Positions 23,188-36,096 of a stretch of 64,000 nt of DNA are shown here, one piece after another. The stretch is taken from contig NC_133238.1 in the NCBI RefSeq assembly GCF_040436345.1, positions 13,682,147 to 13,746,146 of the forward strand. Reading direction: 5' to 3'. A program made the translations under genes and the position numbers. Positions within the stretch are counted from its first letter, which is position 1. Every line of letters begins with the position of its first letter. Source of the DNA: Pagrus major. Lineage: Eukaryota; Chordata; Actinopteri; Spariformes; Sparidae. Below the pieces are notes generated by a model. That model saw nothing but the letters and a program-made list of their open reading frames with translations. It was not told the DNA's origin and did no database searches.

Positions 23188-26100
23188 TCAATGTGTGTCC
23201 ACGTTTGCTCTCACAGCCTCCACCAGGTGGTCTATCGAGTCTCCCACCTGGTCTGCAGCCTCCAGAAGCCCCGCCCTCTTTCTCTCACCTGGAAACATGA
23301 AGTTAAAGAGTGACGGAGAGAATGGTGTGAGCTTCAGGTTCCTCACAGACAGTCTGTAAAAACCAGCATCATACATCTCACTGCCGCAGAGTTTCAAACA
23401 ATAATTTGCTGATCAATCGGGAAGTTTTACACTTGTGACAAATATTTATCAATATTTATCTGTTTATTAATACCTGGAGACTTCCTGTAGATTCTAAAAA
23501 CCACTGAGTCAAAACTGAACCAGTCTTATTTAGTTATTGGTTTTATTGTTTATTCTGATATTTTCATTAATTAAATCCATTAATTTCCATCCTTCATATT
23601 AATTTAATACGATCTGTATGAGGTTGTTCTTTATTTTTTATAATTAATATAAGACTCACCTGTCTGTCTCTCTGTCCACCTGTCTGTCTCCATCACCGTC
23701 TTCAGTCTGTCCACAGTCTCCTGCAGCAGCTTCTCTGGACTACAAATCCCATAATCCTCTTCTTCTTCTCCTTCAGACAGGCAGGTGTCTTCTACCTCTG
23801 TCCCTGCCTCATTTGCTCCATCCTGTTTTCCTACTGGACGACAGAGAAGCCTGTCGCTTGCAGGCTCCTCCTCCTCTTCACAGAGCATGTCATGTGACGG
23901 AGGTGTGTCCAGGTGCATTGTGGGAGATGGAGTTTGTTGTTCTTCCTCACTACACTCGTCTTCTGTCTTCAGCAGCACTTCTTCCTGTTCACTCTCCTCT
24001 TCCTCGTCATCTGTGTCAGATGTTAGCGTGACGTGTTCTCTCTGCGCATCAGCATTCTGTGGCGTGTTGTCGTCAGCGCTCTGTGGTGTGTCGTTGGCGA
24101 GTTGTTGAGCCTCCATCTTGTTCAGAGCCTGTAGGAGAGACAAACAACTATTGCAAAATATCAACTAAGACTCCCAAGATGCATTTCACTAACCAACAGC
24201 CAATCATTGAGCTTTAATAAGTTTACATTTACTTGTTTATGTTTATGTATTTGTATACTGCGGAGCTGCGGCTCGGTTTTCACGCAGGTGACGTTTAGGT
24301 GTCACCCGTATGTTAACCCGGGTGTCTACCCATGTGTGTACCCGTGTGTCTACCCGTGTGTCTACCCGTGTGTCTACCTGTGTGTGTACCTGTGTGTCTA
24401 CCCGTGTGTCTACCAGTGTATGTACCCGTGTCTACCTGTGTGTCTACCCGTGTGTCTACCCATGTGAGTACCCATGTGTCTATCCGTGTGCCTACCCGTC
24501 TGTGTACCCGTGTGTGTACCCGTGTGTCTACCCATGTTTTACCTGTGTGTCTACCAGTGTGTGTACCTGTGTGTCTACCCATGTTTTACCCGTGTGTCTA
24601 CCTGTGTGTCTACCTGTGTGTCTACCCATGTTTTACCCGTGTGTCTACCTGTGTGTCTACCTGTGTGTGTACCTGTGTGTGTACCTGTGTGTTAACCTGT
24701 GTGTCTACCTGTGTGAGCATGCCCTGCAGACAGAGGTTGTTTTCTTTCAGTGTCTCCATGGTAACCTCCATCTCAGAGCACCTGTCCTCCAGGATGCCCT
24801 GCTCTGATTGGACAGTGAGCCTCCACGCCTGCAGCTGCTGCTCCAACAACCTGAGAACAACCACAGAAGAAGACGATGACCCGATACTCCAGACCGGTCT
24901 GTGATTGGTTGATTCTGTGAACTGTGTCTCCAGACTGGTCTGTGATTGGTTGATTGTGATCTCTCACCATTTGTCTCTCTGCAGGTTTCTGACCTCAGTG
25001 ATCAGAGCCGCCGCCTTCAACTGATCAACAACACATTATGATTATCGATAATCAATAAGAATCGTCAACATATAGATCATGTATTGATGAGGTTAATTAG
25101 AGGTCACCTGCTGAGGCTGCGTCTCCTCATCAGTCTGCAGAGCTATAGAGGAGCAGGGAGGAGATCGCACCGAGGCATTATGGGAAACATCTCTGTCAGA
25201 GGAGGAACTGTGACTGACAGCTGAGGCAGCCAATCGCACGGAGGAATGAGAGGGGGGCGGAGCCCTGACAAAAAAACTTTAAATTATTAAACGGTGTTTA
25301 ACGAGAGCGTTTAATCGTTAAAACTTATGTTTAATAAGGGATGATGTCACCTGTTCTGAGTATCTCCTGGCTCCGCCCACATCAGGACCCTCCCCCTTTC
25401 AGCCTCTCTCTGAGCGTATCGCTGTGGTAACACAGCATGACGAGCGCTGTGCACTAACGAGGACAGAGTCTCTCTCCAGGTGGGCTGACAGACACAAAGT
25501 GACAACTGTAATGTTACCTGTGTGATGGTACCTGTGTGTGTTTACCTGTGTGTGTTTACCTGTGTGCAGAACTCGAGCACTGGATGGTGAGTTTTGTGTT
25601 TTCTCGTCTGTCTGTCCGTCAGGAAGCAGCTCTGACACACGTGAATGTTCACACACTTCATGCAGCGATACCTGAACACACACACACACGACTGAAGGAC
25701 CTGTGTTTATTGGCTACATTTGAAAGAAAGCGCTCTGATTGGTGAATGTTGGCTCACCTGAGTCCAGTGATGGGGAAGGTCTTGCAGGTGTGACAGCGGA
25801 CACTGTGACTGACGCTCTGACTGACGGACAGGCGATACAGAGTGGGTAGCCATAGCAACAAGTGTGGTTCGCTCTGCAGCCATGACAACACGTGTTGTTC
25901 ACCTGCTGTCGGGGTCAACACCTGTAAACACGCAGAGTCAGTTTGTCGCCATGACGATCACCAATCAACTGCAGCTGAGGTTATTCTTTGTGTTCTCACC
26001 CCGTTAAAACATGACCTCACCGCCGGCTCCACAGCACCGAAGATTCCTTCTTCCTGCACCGCCGCAGGAACCTGAACACACCAACAAGCATTAGACAGAG

Positions 26101-29100
26101 AGAGAGAGAGAGAGAGGAGAGGGCATGCTGGGAAACGTAGTTTGTTCTGGGTTTTCTTTTTTACCTGGCTGAGGTCCTGCAGTAAAGATCTGAGTCCAGA
26201 CCTGCTGACTGATCCTGAACTGTTCTCTGCAACACTCACCAGAGCTGCAAACACCACGTAAGACAGTACTTTATTCTGAAGGGAACACAGTACTTCCTGA
26301 CAGTCAACATGACCAGTGTATTTAATTCTGAAAGTCAGGCAGAGTGAACTTTTGATTTTTAGAATAAACTGATGACAGGGAGAGAGGAAGGTTCTCACCT
26401 CTGTATTTTACCAGCAGAGTGTCAGCTGACAGAGCGATGAGAGCAGTTTGAAGAGAACCGGCTGATACAGAACCAGGCTGACTCCTGAAATATAATATAC
26501 AGATGCTCCATGAAGGTTCTCACTCATCCAGGTCATTGTGATTCTAAGTGCTGTATCGTAGGCAACTGGACGTTTTTCAGTTTCTTGATATAGCAATATA
26601 TATATGTATGTATATATACAATGTATGTATATTTGCTATATTTGCAGACTATATTTAAAGTCTGTATATTTAAAGTCTGTATATTTGTTAACTGTATATT
26701 GCTGACTGTATATTTGCTGACTATATTTACAGACTGTATATATACATGTATACAAATATATATACATATATACATATACATACATATGTATGTATATTTG
26801 CTATATTTGCAGACTATATTTACAGACTGTATATTTACAGACTTTATATTTGCTGACTGTATATTTGCTGACTATATTTACAGACTGTATATTACTCTGA
26901 CCTGTCATACAGTCTGAAAATCAACCTGCAGGTCTCCTCTGGAGCCTCCACAGTCACATGACCTGGCACTTCCTGTGACACGCTGTGGAACATCCTGTTA
27001 AGGGTTCGGGTCACTTCCTCTCTGTTCAGCCACACATCCTGCGGTGGCTTAGCTCCACCCATCGATACGAATGCCAGTGTGACATGTCGAACAGACACGA
27101 CATCCACTGACAACACACAGACACACAACATCAGGTGGCAAAAGACTAAGACAGGAAGTGGAAAATAAAACATGACAGAAGGAGAGAATTTCAACATAAC
27201 AGGAAATAACAAAAGTACAACTCAGTACCAGACTGCACATATACACACACTGACTGCACATATACACACACTGACTGCACATATACACACACTGACTGCA
27301 CATATACACACACTGACTGCACATATACACACTGACTGCACATATACACACTGACTGCACATATACACACACTGACTGCACATATACACACTGACTGCAC
27401 ATATACACACTGACTGCACATATACACACACTGACTGCACATACACACTGACTGCACATATACACACTGACTGCACATATACACACACTGACTGCACATA
27501 CACACACACTGACTGCACATATACACACACTGACTGCACATATACACACTGACTGCACATATACACACTGACTGCACATATACACACACTGACTGCACAT
27601 ATACACACTGACTGCACATATACACACTGACTGCACATATACACACACTGACTGCACATATACACACTGACTGCACATATACACACTGACTGCACATATA
27701 CACACACTGACTGCACATATACACACTGACTGCACATATACACACTGACTGCACATATACACACACTGACTGCACATATACACACTGACTGCACATATAC
27801 ACACACTGACTGCACATACACACACTGACTGCACATATACACACACTGACTGCACATATACACACTGACTGCACATATACACATACTGACTGCACATATA
27901 CACACACTGACTGCACATATACACACACTGACTGCACATATACACACACTGACTGCACATATACACACACTGACTGCACATATACACACTGACTGCACAT
28001 ATACACACTGACTGCACATATACACACACTGACTGCACATATACACACTGACTGCACATATACACACACCGACTGCACATATACACACTGACTGCACATA
28101 TACACACACTGACTGCACATATACACACACTGACTGCACATATACACACTGACTGCACATATACACACACTGACTGCACATATGCACACTGACTGCACAT
28201 ATACACACACACTGACTGCACATATACACACAGACTGCACATATACACACACTGACTGCACATATACACACACCGACTGCACATATACACACACACTGAC
28301 TGCACATATACACACACTGACTGCACATATACACACACTGACTGCACATATACACACTGACTGCACATATACACACACTGACTGCACATATACACACACT
28401 GACTGCACATATACACACTGACTGCACATATACACACACTGACTGCACATATACACACTGACTGCACATATACACACACTGACTGCACATATACACACAC
28501 ACACTGACTGCACATATACACACACACTGACTGCACATATACACACACTGACTGCACGTATACACACACACACTGACTGCACATATACACACACACTGAC
28601 TGCACATATACACACACTGACTGCACGTATACACACACACACTGACTGCACATATACACACACACTGACTGCACATATACACACACTGACTGCACATATA
28701 CACACACTGACTGCACATATACACACTGACTGCACATATACACACACTGACTGCACATATACACACTGACTGCACATATACACACACTGACTGCACATAT
28801 ACACACACACACTGACTGCACATATACACACACACTGACTGCACATATACACACACTGACTGCACGTATACACACACACACTGACTGCACATATACACAC
28901 ACACTGACTGCACATATACACACACTGACTGCACGTATACACACACACACTGACTGCACATATACACACACACTGACTGCACATATACACACACTGACTG
29001 CACATATACACACACACACTGACTGCACATATACACACACACTGACTGCACATATACACACACTGACTGCACGTATACACACACACACTGACTGCACATA

Positions 29101-29552
29101 TACACACACACTGACTGCACATATACACACACTGACTGCACGTATACACACACACACTGACTGCACATATACACACACACTGACTGCACATATACACACA
29201 CTGACTGCACATATACACACACACACTGACTGCACATATACACACACACACTGACTGCACATATACAGTAATAGTAAAAATACTAATAATAGTAATAATA
29301 GTAATAAAGGTGGTTTCAGGACTCACTGTGACAGAGTTTCTGCAGAGACAGAAGCTTCATGGAGACTCTGTAGACGGATGGACGGATTTCATTTAGTCCT
29401 TCTGAAATGACAAATAAATATCAATAAAAACATTTAACAATAATATTTGTACATCAACACTGTGACTATGTTTTGTCTTCACACAGCCGTGAACAGTAGA
29501 AGTCAGTAGAGATGAGTTTACCGATGCTGTCCAGATCCATGCTGAGTTCCAT
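23188..29552 (-). CDS. dytn: Dystrotelin, dystrophin-family ZZ-domain protein
   Basis: Fourteen minus-strand exons (29522-29552, 29327-29401, 26902-27106, 26399-26484, 26165-26244, 26000-26071, 25758-25921, 25560-25671, 25351-25484, 25108-25264, 24968-25020, 24709-24850, 23660-24128, 23188-23288) join in phase to 626 residues; human DYTN is about 580. EF-hand-like regions match dystrophin (NEIRPSVYRVSMKLLSLQKL, GIFGAVEPAVRSCF, LLLWLPTLYRL). The ZZ finger is complete at residues 226-267: CHTC, CMKC, CQSC and HKTHH. A coiled coil (LLEQQLQAWRLTVQSEQGIL) spans about 373-437, followed by an acidic disordered region and a C-terminal ADQVGDSIDHLVEAV. It is probably a cytoskeletal or membrane scaffold. 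A second in-frame ATG gives MDLDSI. Intron 2 holds a 2-kb array, and introns 8 and 12 begin with donor-derived repeats. Confidence 0.93.
24305..24714 (-). repeat. 12-bp donor-derived repeat in dytn intron 12
   Basis: About 34 copies of a 12-bp unit that reads ACACAG|GTAGAC or ACACGG|GTAGAC on the gene strand. The first unit is the real end of exon 12 (CTCACACAG|GTAGAC at 24709). Most units keep an AG|GT or GG|GT core. Confidence 0.93.
25521..25566 (-). repeat. 14-bp donor duplication after dytn exon 8
   Basis: On the gene strand the exon end ACACAG|GTAAAC is followed by two more copies spaced 14 bp apart (ACACAG|GTAAAC, then ACACAG|GTACCA). Confidence 0.85.
26585..26892. repeat. AT-rich degenerate tandem repeat in dytn intron 3
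   Basis: Units built from TATATTTGCTGACTATATTT and ACAGACTG, mixed with TATACATA runs; a block of about 80 bp is duplicated (26610-26690 and 26785-26870). Confidence 0.85.
27235..29266. repeat. 2-kb hypervariable-type minisatellite in dytn intron 2
   Basis: Roughly 100 copies of a 19-25 bp unit, CACTGACTGCACATATACA with 1-4 extra AC units. Long variants (ACACACACAC) cluster at 28490-29260, and single-base CGTATAC variants recur in ordered blocks. The long open frames on the minus strand are artefacts of the repeat. Confidence 0.97.
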
Positions 29553-31274
29553 GTGATGTCAGTCTGAAAAAAATCCAGACACGTCACAATAATTATTAAA
29601 TAGGACTAATTAATTATATGTACTGCTATTAGAGAACCCACAACGATGTTCTGGTGTTAGATAAAAAGTAGTTCAGCAAAAACAAAATCCAGTTTCCAAC
29701 ATGTGACCAGAAACAGTAGATTATAGATGGAACACTAGAAACAGACTCACCACCTTCCTTTCGGGGATGAAACAGACAAACTGAAGCTGCTGAATTATGA
29801 ATGAAGGTCTCATTTATCATCACAGCTGCTTCTCACCTGTCAGCTCCACTCACCTGCTGTCTGTGGACCAATCAGCAGCAGGCAGCGTGCTGACATCAGG
29901 AGATCATTCTGAGGAAGTGACGAGTCACAAACTAAAACAACTGTTACTGTATGAATGCGTTTCTTAAAAATAAACTGTCCACATGTCCAGGAAAACACGA
30001 CATGAGAAGGGGAATCATGAGTTTCTCCAACATTAACCTGAGTTCAGGCTTCTGCTTTGACCTTTGACCTCTCCAAGGGGGGGGGGTATACAGAATATTT
30101 TCTGTATTTTAAATCATCATGTATCTTCAGAGGAAGCCGACTGAGAGGCTGAATTAGTAACAAGAGTGGCCTGATGCTGAAAACACACTCGGTACCTCCT
30201 CTGCTCTTTGTCTCTGTTGCCACTGAAGCTGATTGTCTCTGTCTCTGAGCTCTCTTTGTTTCTGGGTCGTTCGAGGACAAAACACTGCAGCTTTTCTTCT
30301 GCACTGAGATAAACGCTGAAACACAGAGCCTCTCATCCACCACCACCATCACATCATCACATCATCACATCATCGGCCAGAGCTGGAACCATGCTGACAG
30401 TCTGCAGCCATGCTAGCAGCTCTGTGAAGCTGGATTCTGAGATAAATGCTAACATCAGCTGGCTAATGTGGAGGTTTAGTTTACCATGTTCGCAGTCTTA
30501 GTTTAGTGTGTTAGCATGCTAAACTCAGCCCACCTGAGGCTGATGTGAAGTCATCAATTTTGCAGGTATTTGGTCATCATCCAAAGTATCGGACATTTAA
30601 CATGTTGAGCTGATGATGGCGCGAGTTCAGAGGACATAACATCAGTCAATAACGTAACATAACTTAACAAAGGTTATGTTATGAAGTAATGTTGAGTTAT
30701 AGACTAATGTTACATTATTAACTAATATTATGTAATTGACTAATGTAATGTTGTTAACTCATTTTATTAACTAATAATGTTATGGACACATGTTATGATA
30801 TTGACTAATGTTAATTTATTTTTTAATGTTATGTTGTTAACTGATGTCATGTAATTTACAAATATTATGTTATTGACTATTGTTACATGATTGACTATTG
30901 TGTTATTGACTGTTAAAAAGATGGTTTTATTGTGAAATGACAGTATCTGTCAGGCCTGATCTCATGTTTGCAATCCTCTAATATTCAAACTGTCATTTTA
31001 ATGAAAAACAATGAAAACAATGAAAGTGATTGATTGAAACCGTCTCCTCCCAGTGGACGTGGCCTCTCCGCTGTCAGTCAGAGTATCCACTGTGTCTCCT
31101 CTGTCCTCAAATCAACAACAGAAGTAGTGCTGAACTGCAGTATTACTGCTGCTGCTGCTGGGTGAGTTCACACTGTGTTAGTTAGTCAAACGTTTGTTCA
31201 GTGTTATTGTCTCCACATGAATGAACATTCTGCTCTGGTTCCAGATGAGTGTGTGAGCTGTGCTGAGTAGAAAA
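29553..31274. other. Intergenic region, dytn to cd59-like
   Basis: No gene is supported. It contains a G-run near 30076, an ATCACATC run at 30345-30373, and AT-rich degenerate repeats of ATGTTATTGACTA at about 30650-30910. The 5' UTR of the cd59-like gene probably begins near 31090 and includes a donor in GCTGCTGGGTGAGT near 31160. Confidence 0.4.
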
Positions 31275-31933
31275 ATGAAGCGCACCCTGGGAATCTGTCT
31301 GGTGATCTGCTCCGCTCTGATTGGACTTGGTACGTTTGATATCTTCTTTGTTCCATCTGATCATGGATTTCCTCATTTCAAGGTTTGATTCAGCTTCATC
31401 ACATATGATGTACAATCATCTCAGATCAAGTTTAAGATGTGAACAGAGTTTTGGTCACTGCCAGTTTAAAATGTTGGCAGTGTACTTTTCTGCAAAGCAC
31501 CGGTACGTTAACATCTTAACATGTAAGAGGAAACGTTCCATATCGACAGTTGTACTTAATGCATCATGTAAGACGATGGTGGTGGAGTTACAGGTGAGAC
31601 GGCTGCAAAGCCAGACACCACTGTTGGAGCTGGGGTTAAAACATCTGTAAGAGTGAAACCACTGGATATTTATAACGGGACATTGAGGTGTTTTCCAGCT
31701 GTGTTTGTGGCGACAGAACCAGGTATTTTCAGACAAAACATGATGTTTTCCTGAACCAACCAAGTGGTTTTTGTGCCTAAACCTAACTTGAACATAAGCA
31801 AAGTGTTAAGTATGAAAAAAGGTTTTCTTTTCCAATATTTATTCTGGCAATAGATTATCATGAATAAAAGAAATGTGGTCATAGTTACATATTATTTTGT
31901 AAACTAATTACATAATCCTGTTACTACACAATC

Positions 31934-31979
<46 letters not shown>

Positions 31980-34900
31980 TGCAGCATGTTTTAAATGGTT
32001 TTGATGTTTTGATGTTGTTTATTGGTGTGAAAGCTTTAAATTGCTCTGAACTAACGATGGACTCTGAACTTCCTGACCCTTAGGTCAGAGATTCACAGAA
32101 TTTAAACATTCAAAATCAATTTAATAATTTTAGTCGCTAGATACCGGCCGGCTAAATACGCCCGATTTATTTCATCCAGATCCAGGCATTATTTCCTGAG
32201 AGATTAACCAAAATCATATCTCACAATGTTGAAGAAAGTAAGAAACAATTCCTGGATCCGTCTCTTTATCAGTTAGCGAGGTCTATTCTGGGCTGAGACT
32301 CATCCTCCAACCAACCAACCGACCATCAAACACATTGGAAACAAAACCCCTTCACTCTATGAGACGTGTTTATTTCCACCTTGATGAAGGGTCAGTTACA
32401 CACTGTAGAGGATGGAGCTGTGTCAGTGCTGCTGCTGTTTTCTATTTATAATACTTACTGGAGTCACTTCTCATTGTTTTTATTCAATGTCTTTCTGGTT
32501 ACCATATTATATTTTCAAACAGTATATGTCACCTTTACAAGACAAAGGGAGGACCAATGAGGAAAAAGTGTGACAGAGCTGCTAACATTAGCATGAACCC
32601 TGAGTCATCAAAGTAGAAGCAGATTGTTTATATGAGGAACGTTTTATGTTTCAGGATCAGCCATCCGCTGTTACAGCTGTAAGGACTACACCGCCAGCTG
32701 CTCCAAACAACGAGACTGTAGCTACGATGACGCCTGTCTTACACTCACCGAGAGAGGTAACCGTACACCTCGACCTGTACCATAACCACAGACAATACTG
32801 GACTCTGGTTAGCTGAGCTTCAGTGGTTCAACTGTTTGTGTTGTGTTTGTCGTGCAGGTGGGATGACTTACCGTCAGTGTCTGAAGTATTCAGACTGTGA
32901 GTACAGCCGACTGGCCCAGATGTTCCCCCAGGTAACCACGACTCTACCTGCCATCAGACATCCTTCTCATCTGACCCAGGGCTCAACTGTTACTGACAGA
33001 TCACATACAGCAACGTACAGCGACATACAGCGACATACAACAACATACAACGACATACAACAATATAGACACCACACAGTGAATCATATAGACACCACAC
33101 AGTGAATCATATAGACACCACACAGTGAGTTATATAGACACCACACAGTGAGTTATATAGACACCACACAGTGAATCATATAGACAACACACAGTGAATT
33201 ATATAGGCACCACACAGTGAGTTATATAGACACCACACAGTGAATCATATAGACACCACACAGTGAGTTATATAGACACCACACAGTGAATCATATAGAC
33301 ACCACACAGTGAATCATATAGACACCACACAGTGAATCATAAAGACACAACACAGTGAATCATATAGACACCACACAGTGAATCATATAGACAACACACA
33401 GTGAATTATATAGACACCACACAGTGAATCATATAGACACCACACAGTGAGTTATATAGACACCACACAGTGAATCATATAGACACCACACAGTGAATCA
33501 TATAGACACCACACAGTGAATCATAAAGACACAACACAGTGAGTTATATAGACACCACACAGTGAATCATATAGACAACACACAGTGAATTATATAGGCA
33601 CCACACAGTGAGTTATATAGACAACACACAGTGAATCATATAGACACAACACAGTGAATCATATAGACAACACACAGTGAATCATAAAGACACAACACAG
33701 TGAATCATAAAGACACAACACAGTGAATCATATAGACAACACACAGTGAATCATATAGGCACCACACACAGTGAATCATATGGACACCACACAGTGAATC
33801 ATATAGACACCACACAGTGAATCATATAGACACAACACAGTGAATCATATAGACACCACACAGTGAATCATATAGACACCACACAGTGAATCATATAGAC
33901 ACCACACAGTGAATCATATAGACACCACACAGTGAATCATATAGACACCACACACAGTGAATCATATAGACACCACACAGTGAATCATACAGACACAACA
34001 CAGTGAATCATAAAGACACCACACAGTGAATCATATAGACACCACACAGTGAATCATATAGACACCACACAGTGAGTTATATAGACACCACACAGTGAGT
34101 TATATAGACACCACACAGTGAATCATATAGACAACACACAGTGAATTATATAGGCACCACACAGTGAGTTATATAGACAACACACAGTGAATCATATAGA
34201 CACCACACAGTGAATCATATAGACACAACACAGTGAATCATATAGACAACACACAGTGAATCATAAAGACACAACACAGTGAATCATAAAGACACAACAC
34301 AGTGAATCATATAGACAACACACAGTGAATCATATAGGCACCACACACAGTGAATCATATGGACACCACACAGTGAATCATATAGACACAACACAGTGAA
34401 TCATACAGACACAACACACAGTGAATCATATAGACACCACACACAGTGAATCATATAGACACCACACAGTGAATCATATAGACACCACACAGTGAATCAT
34501 ATAGACACCACACAGTGAATCATATAGACACCACACAGTGAATCATATAGACACCACACACAGTGAATCATATAGACACCACACAGTGAATCATACAGAC
34601 ACAACACAGTGAATCATAAAGACACAACACAGTGAATCATATAGACAACACACAGTGAATCATATAGACACCACACAGTGAATCATATAGACACCACACA
34701 GTGAATCATACAGACACAACACACAGTGAATCATATAGACACCACACAGTGAATCATACAGACACAACACACAGTGAATCATATAGACACCACACAGTGA
34801 ATCATACAGACACAACACACAGTGAATCATATAGACACCACACAGTGAATCATACAGACACAACACAGTGAATCATAAAGACACAACACAGTGAATCATA

Positions 34901-36096
34901 TAGACACCACACAGTGAATCATATAGACACCACACACAGTGAATCATATAGACACAACACATGAATCATACAGACACAACACAGTGAATCATATAGACAC
35001 CACACAGTGAATCATAGACACCACACAGTGAATCATACAGACACAACACAGTGAATCATATAGACACCACACAGTGAGTCATATAGACACCACACAGTGA
35101 ATCATATAGACACCACACAGTGAATCATATAGACAACACAGTGAGTTATATAGACACCACAGTGAATTATATAGACACCACAGTGAATTATATAGACAAC
35201 ACAGTGAGTTATATAGACACCACAGTGAATTATATAGACACCACACAGTGAATCATATAGACAACACACAGTGAATCATATAGACAACACAGTGAGTTAT
35301 ATAGACACCACACAGTGAGTTATATAGACACCACAGTGAATCATATAGACACCACACAGTGAATCATATAGACACAACACATGAATCATATAGACACAAC
35401 ACATGAATCATATAGACACAACACAGTGAATCATATAGACACCACACAGTGAATCATATAGACACCACACAGTGAATCATATAGACAACACAGTGAGTTA
35501 TATAGACACCACACAGTGAATCATATAGACAACACAGTGAGTTATATAGACAACACAGTGAGTTATATAGACACCACAGTGAATTATATAGACACCACAC
35601 AGTGAGTTATATAGACACCACAGTGAATTATATAGACACCACACAGTGAGTCATATAGACACCACAGTGAATTATATAGACACCACACAGTGAGTTATAT
35701 AGACACCACACAGTGAGTTATATAGACACCACACAGTGAGTTATATAGACACCACACAGTGAATTATATAGACACCACACAGTGAGTTATATAGACACCA
35801 CACAGTCAGTGAATATATGAAAGTGTGTATATGTATATAGATGATGACTTGTGAACATTTTAATGATGCTGATCTGTATTTCAGTGAAAATTGATGGTTA
35901 ATTCAAACCAGACCTTCCTGAAGCTGCTGACTTGTTCTTCCACCTCATCAATAACTTTATTGATCATCCCCAGGTTTCCAGCTTTACCTTCAAGTGCTGC
36001 AACTCTGACCTGTGTAACTCCGCCCCCTCCTCTGCAGTGAGCTCTGTGATTGGTCTGTTGGCCTCGGTGGCCGTCATGTGGTGGTGCATTCACTGA
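31275..36096 (+). CDS. cd59: CD59-like GPI-anchored Ly6/uPAR protein
   Basis: Four exons (31275-31329, 32655-32756, 32858-32931, 35974-36096) give 117 residues. Residues 1-21 are a signal peptide (MKRTLGICLVICSALIGLGS). The mature part is a three-finger domain with ten cysteines at 24, 27, 34, 40, 46, 60, 66, 85, 86 and 91, opening IRCYSCKDYTASCSK and closing CCNSDLCN, the family signature. A Ser/Ala stretch and hydrophobic tail (VIGLLASVAVMWWCIH) form a GPI-attachment signal near Asn92-Ser93. CD59 blocks C9 addition to the membrane attack complex; this role is inferred from family. It could instead be a CD59 paralogue or another Ly6 member. AATAAA is at 36304-36309. Intron 3 is almost entirely a 2.75-kb minisatellite. 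Confidence 0.85.
31935..31978. repeat. (CA)n microsatellite
   Basis: About 21 CA units in intron 1 of the cd59-like gene. The rest of that intron shows no gene. Confidence 0.95.
33000..35815 (+). repeat. 2.75-kb, 23-bp minisatellite in cd59-like intron 3
   Basis: After a short ACATACAGCG stretch, about 115-120 copies of ATCATATAGACACCACACAG plus TGA follow. Variants AGTTATATAGAC and ACAACACACAG, and a shortened ACACCACAGTG form, are arranged in recurring blocks, for example 33170-33760 resembles 34120-34360. Confidence 0.97.

Noticed and set aside
27049-29326. Minus-strand open frames of 675-737 codons rich in Cys/Val/Ser
   Set aside because: All three frames are open only because the minisatellite unit lacks stops; the region is dytn intron 2.
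31321-31763. Overlapping frames of about 100 codons on both strands in cd59-like intron 1
   Set aside because: No homology, and the gene's own exons splice across the region in phase.
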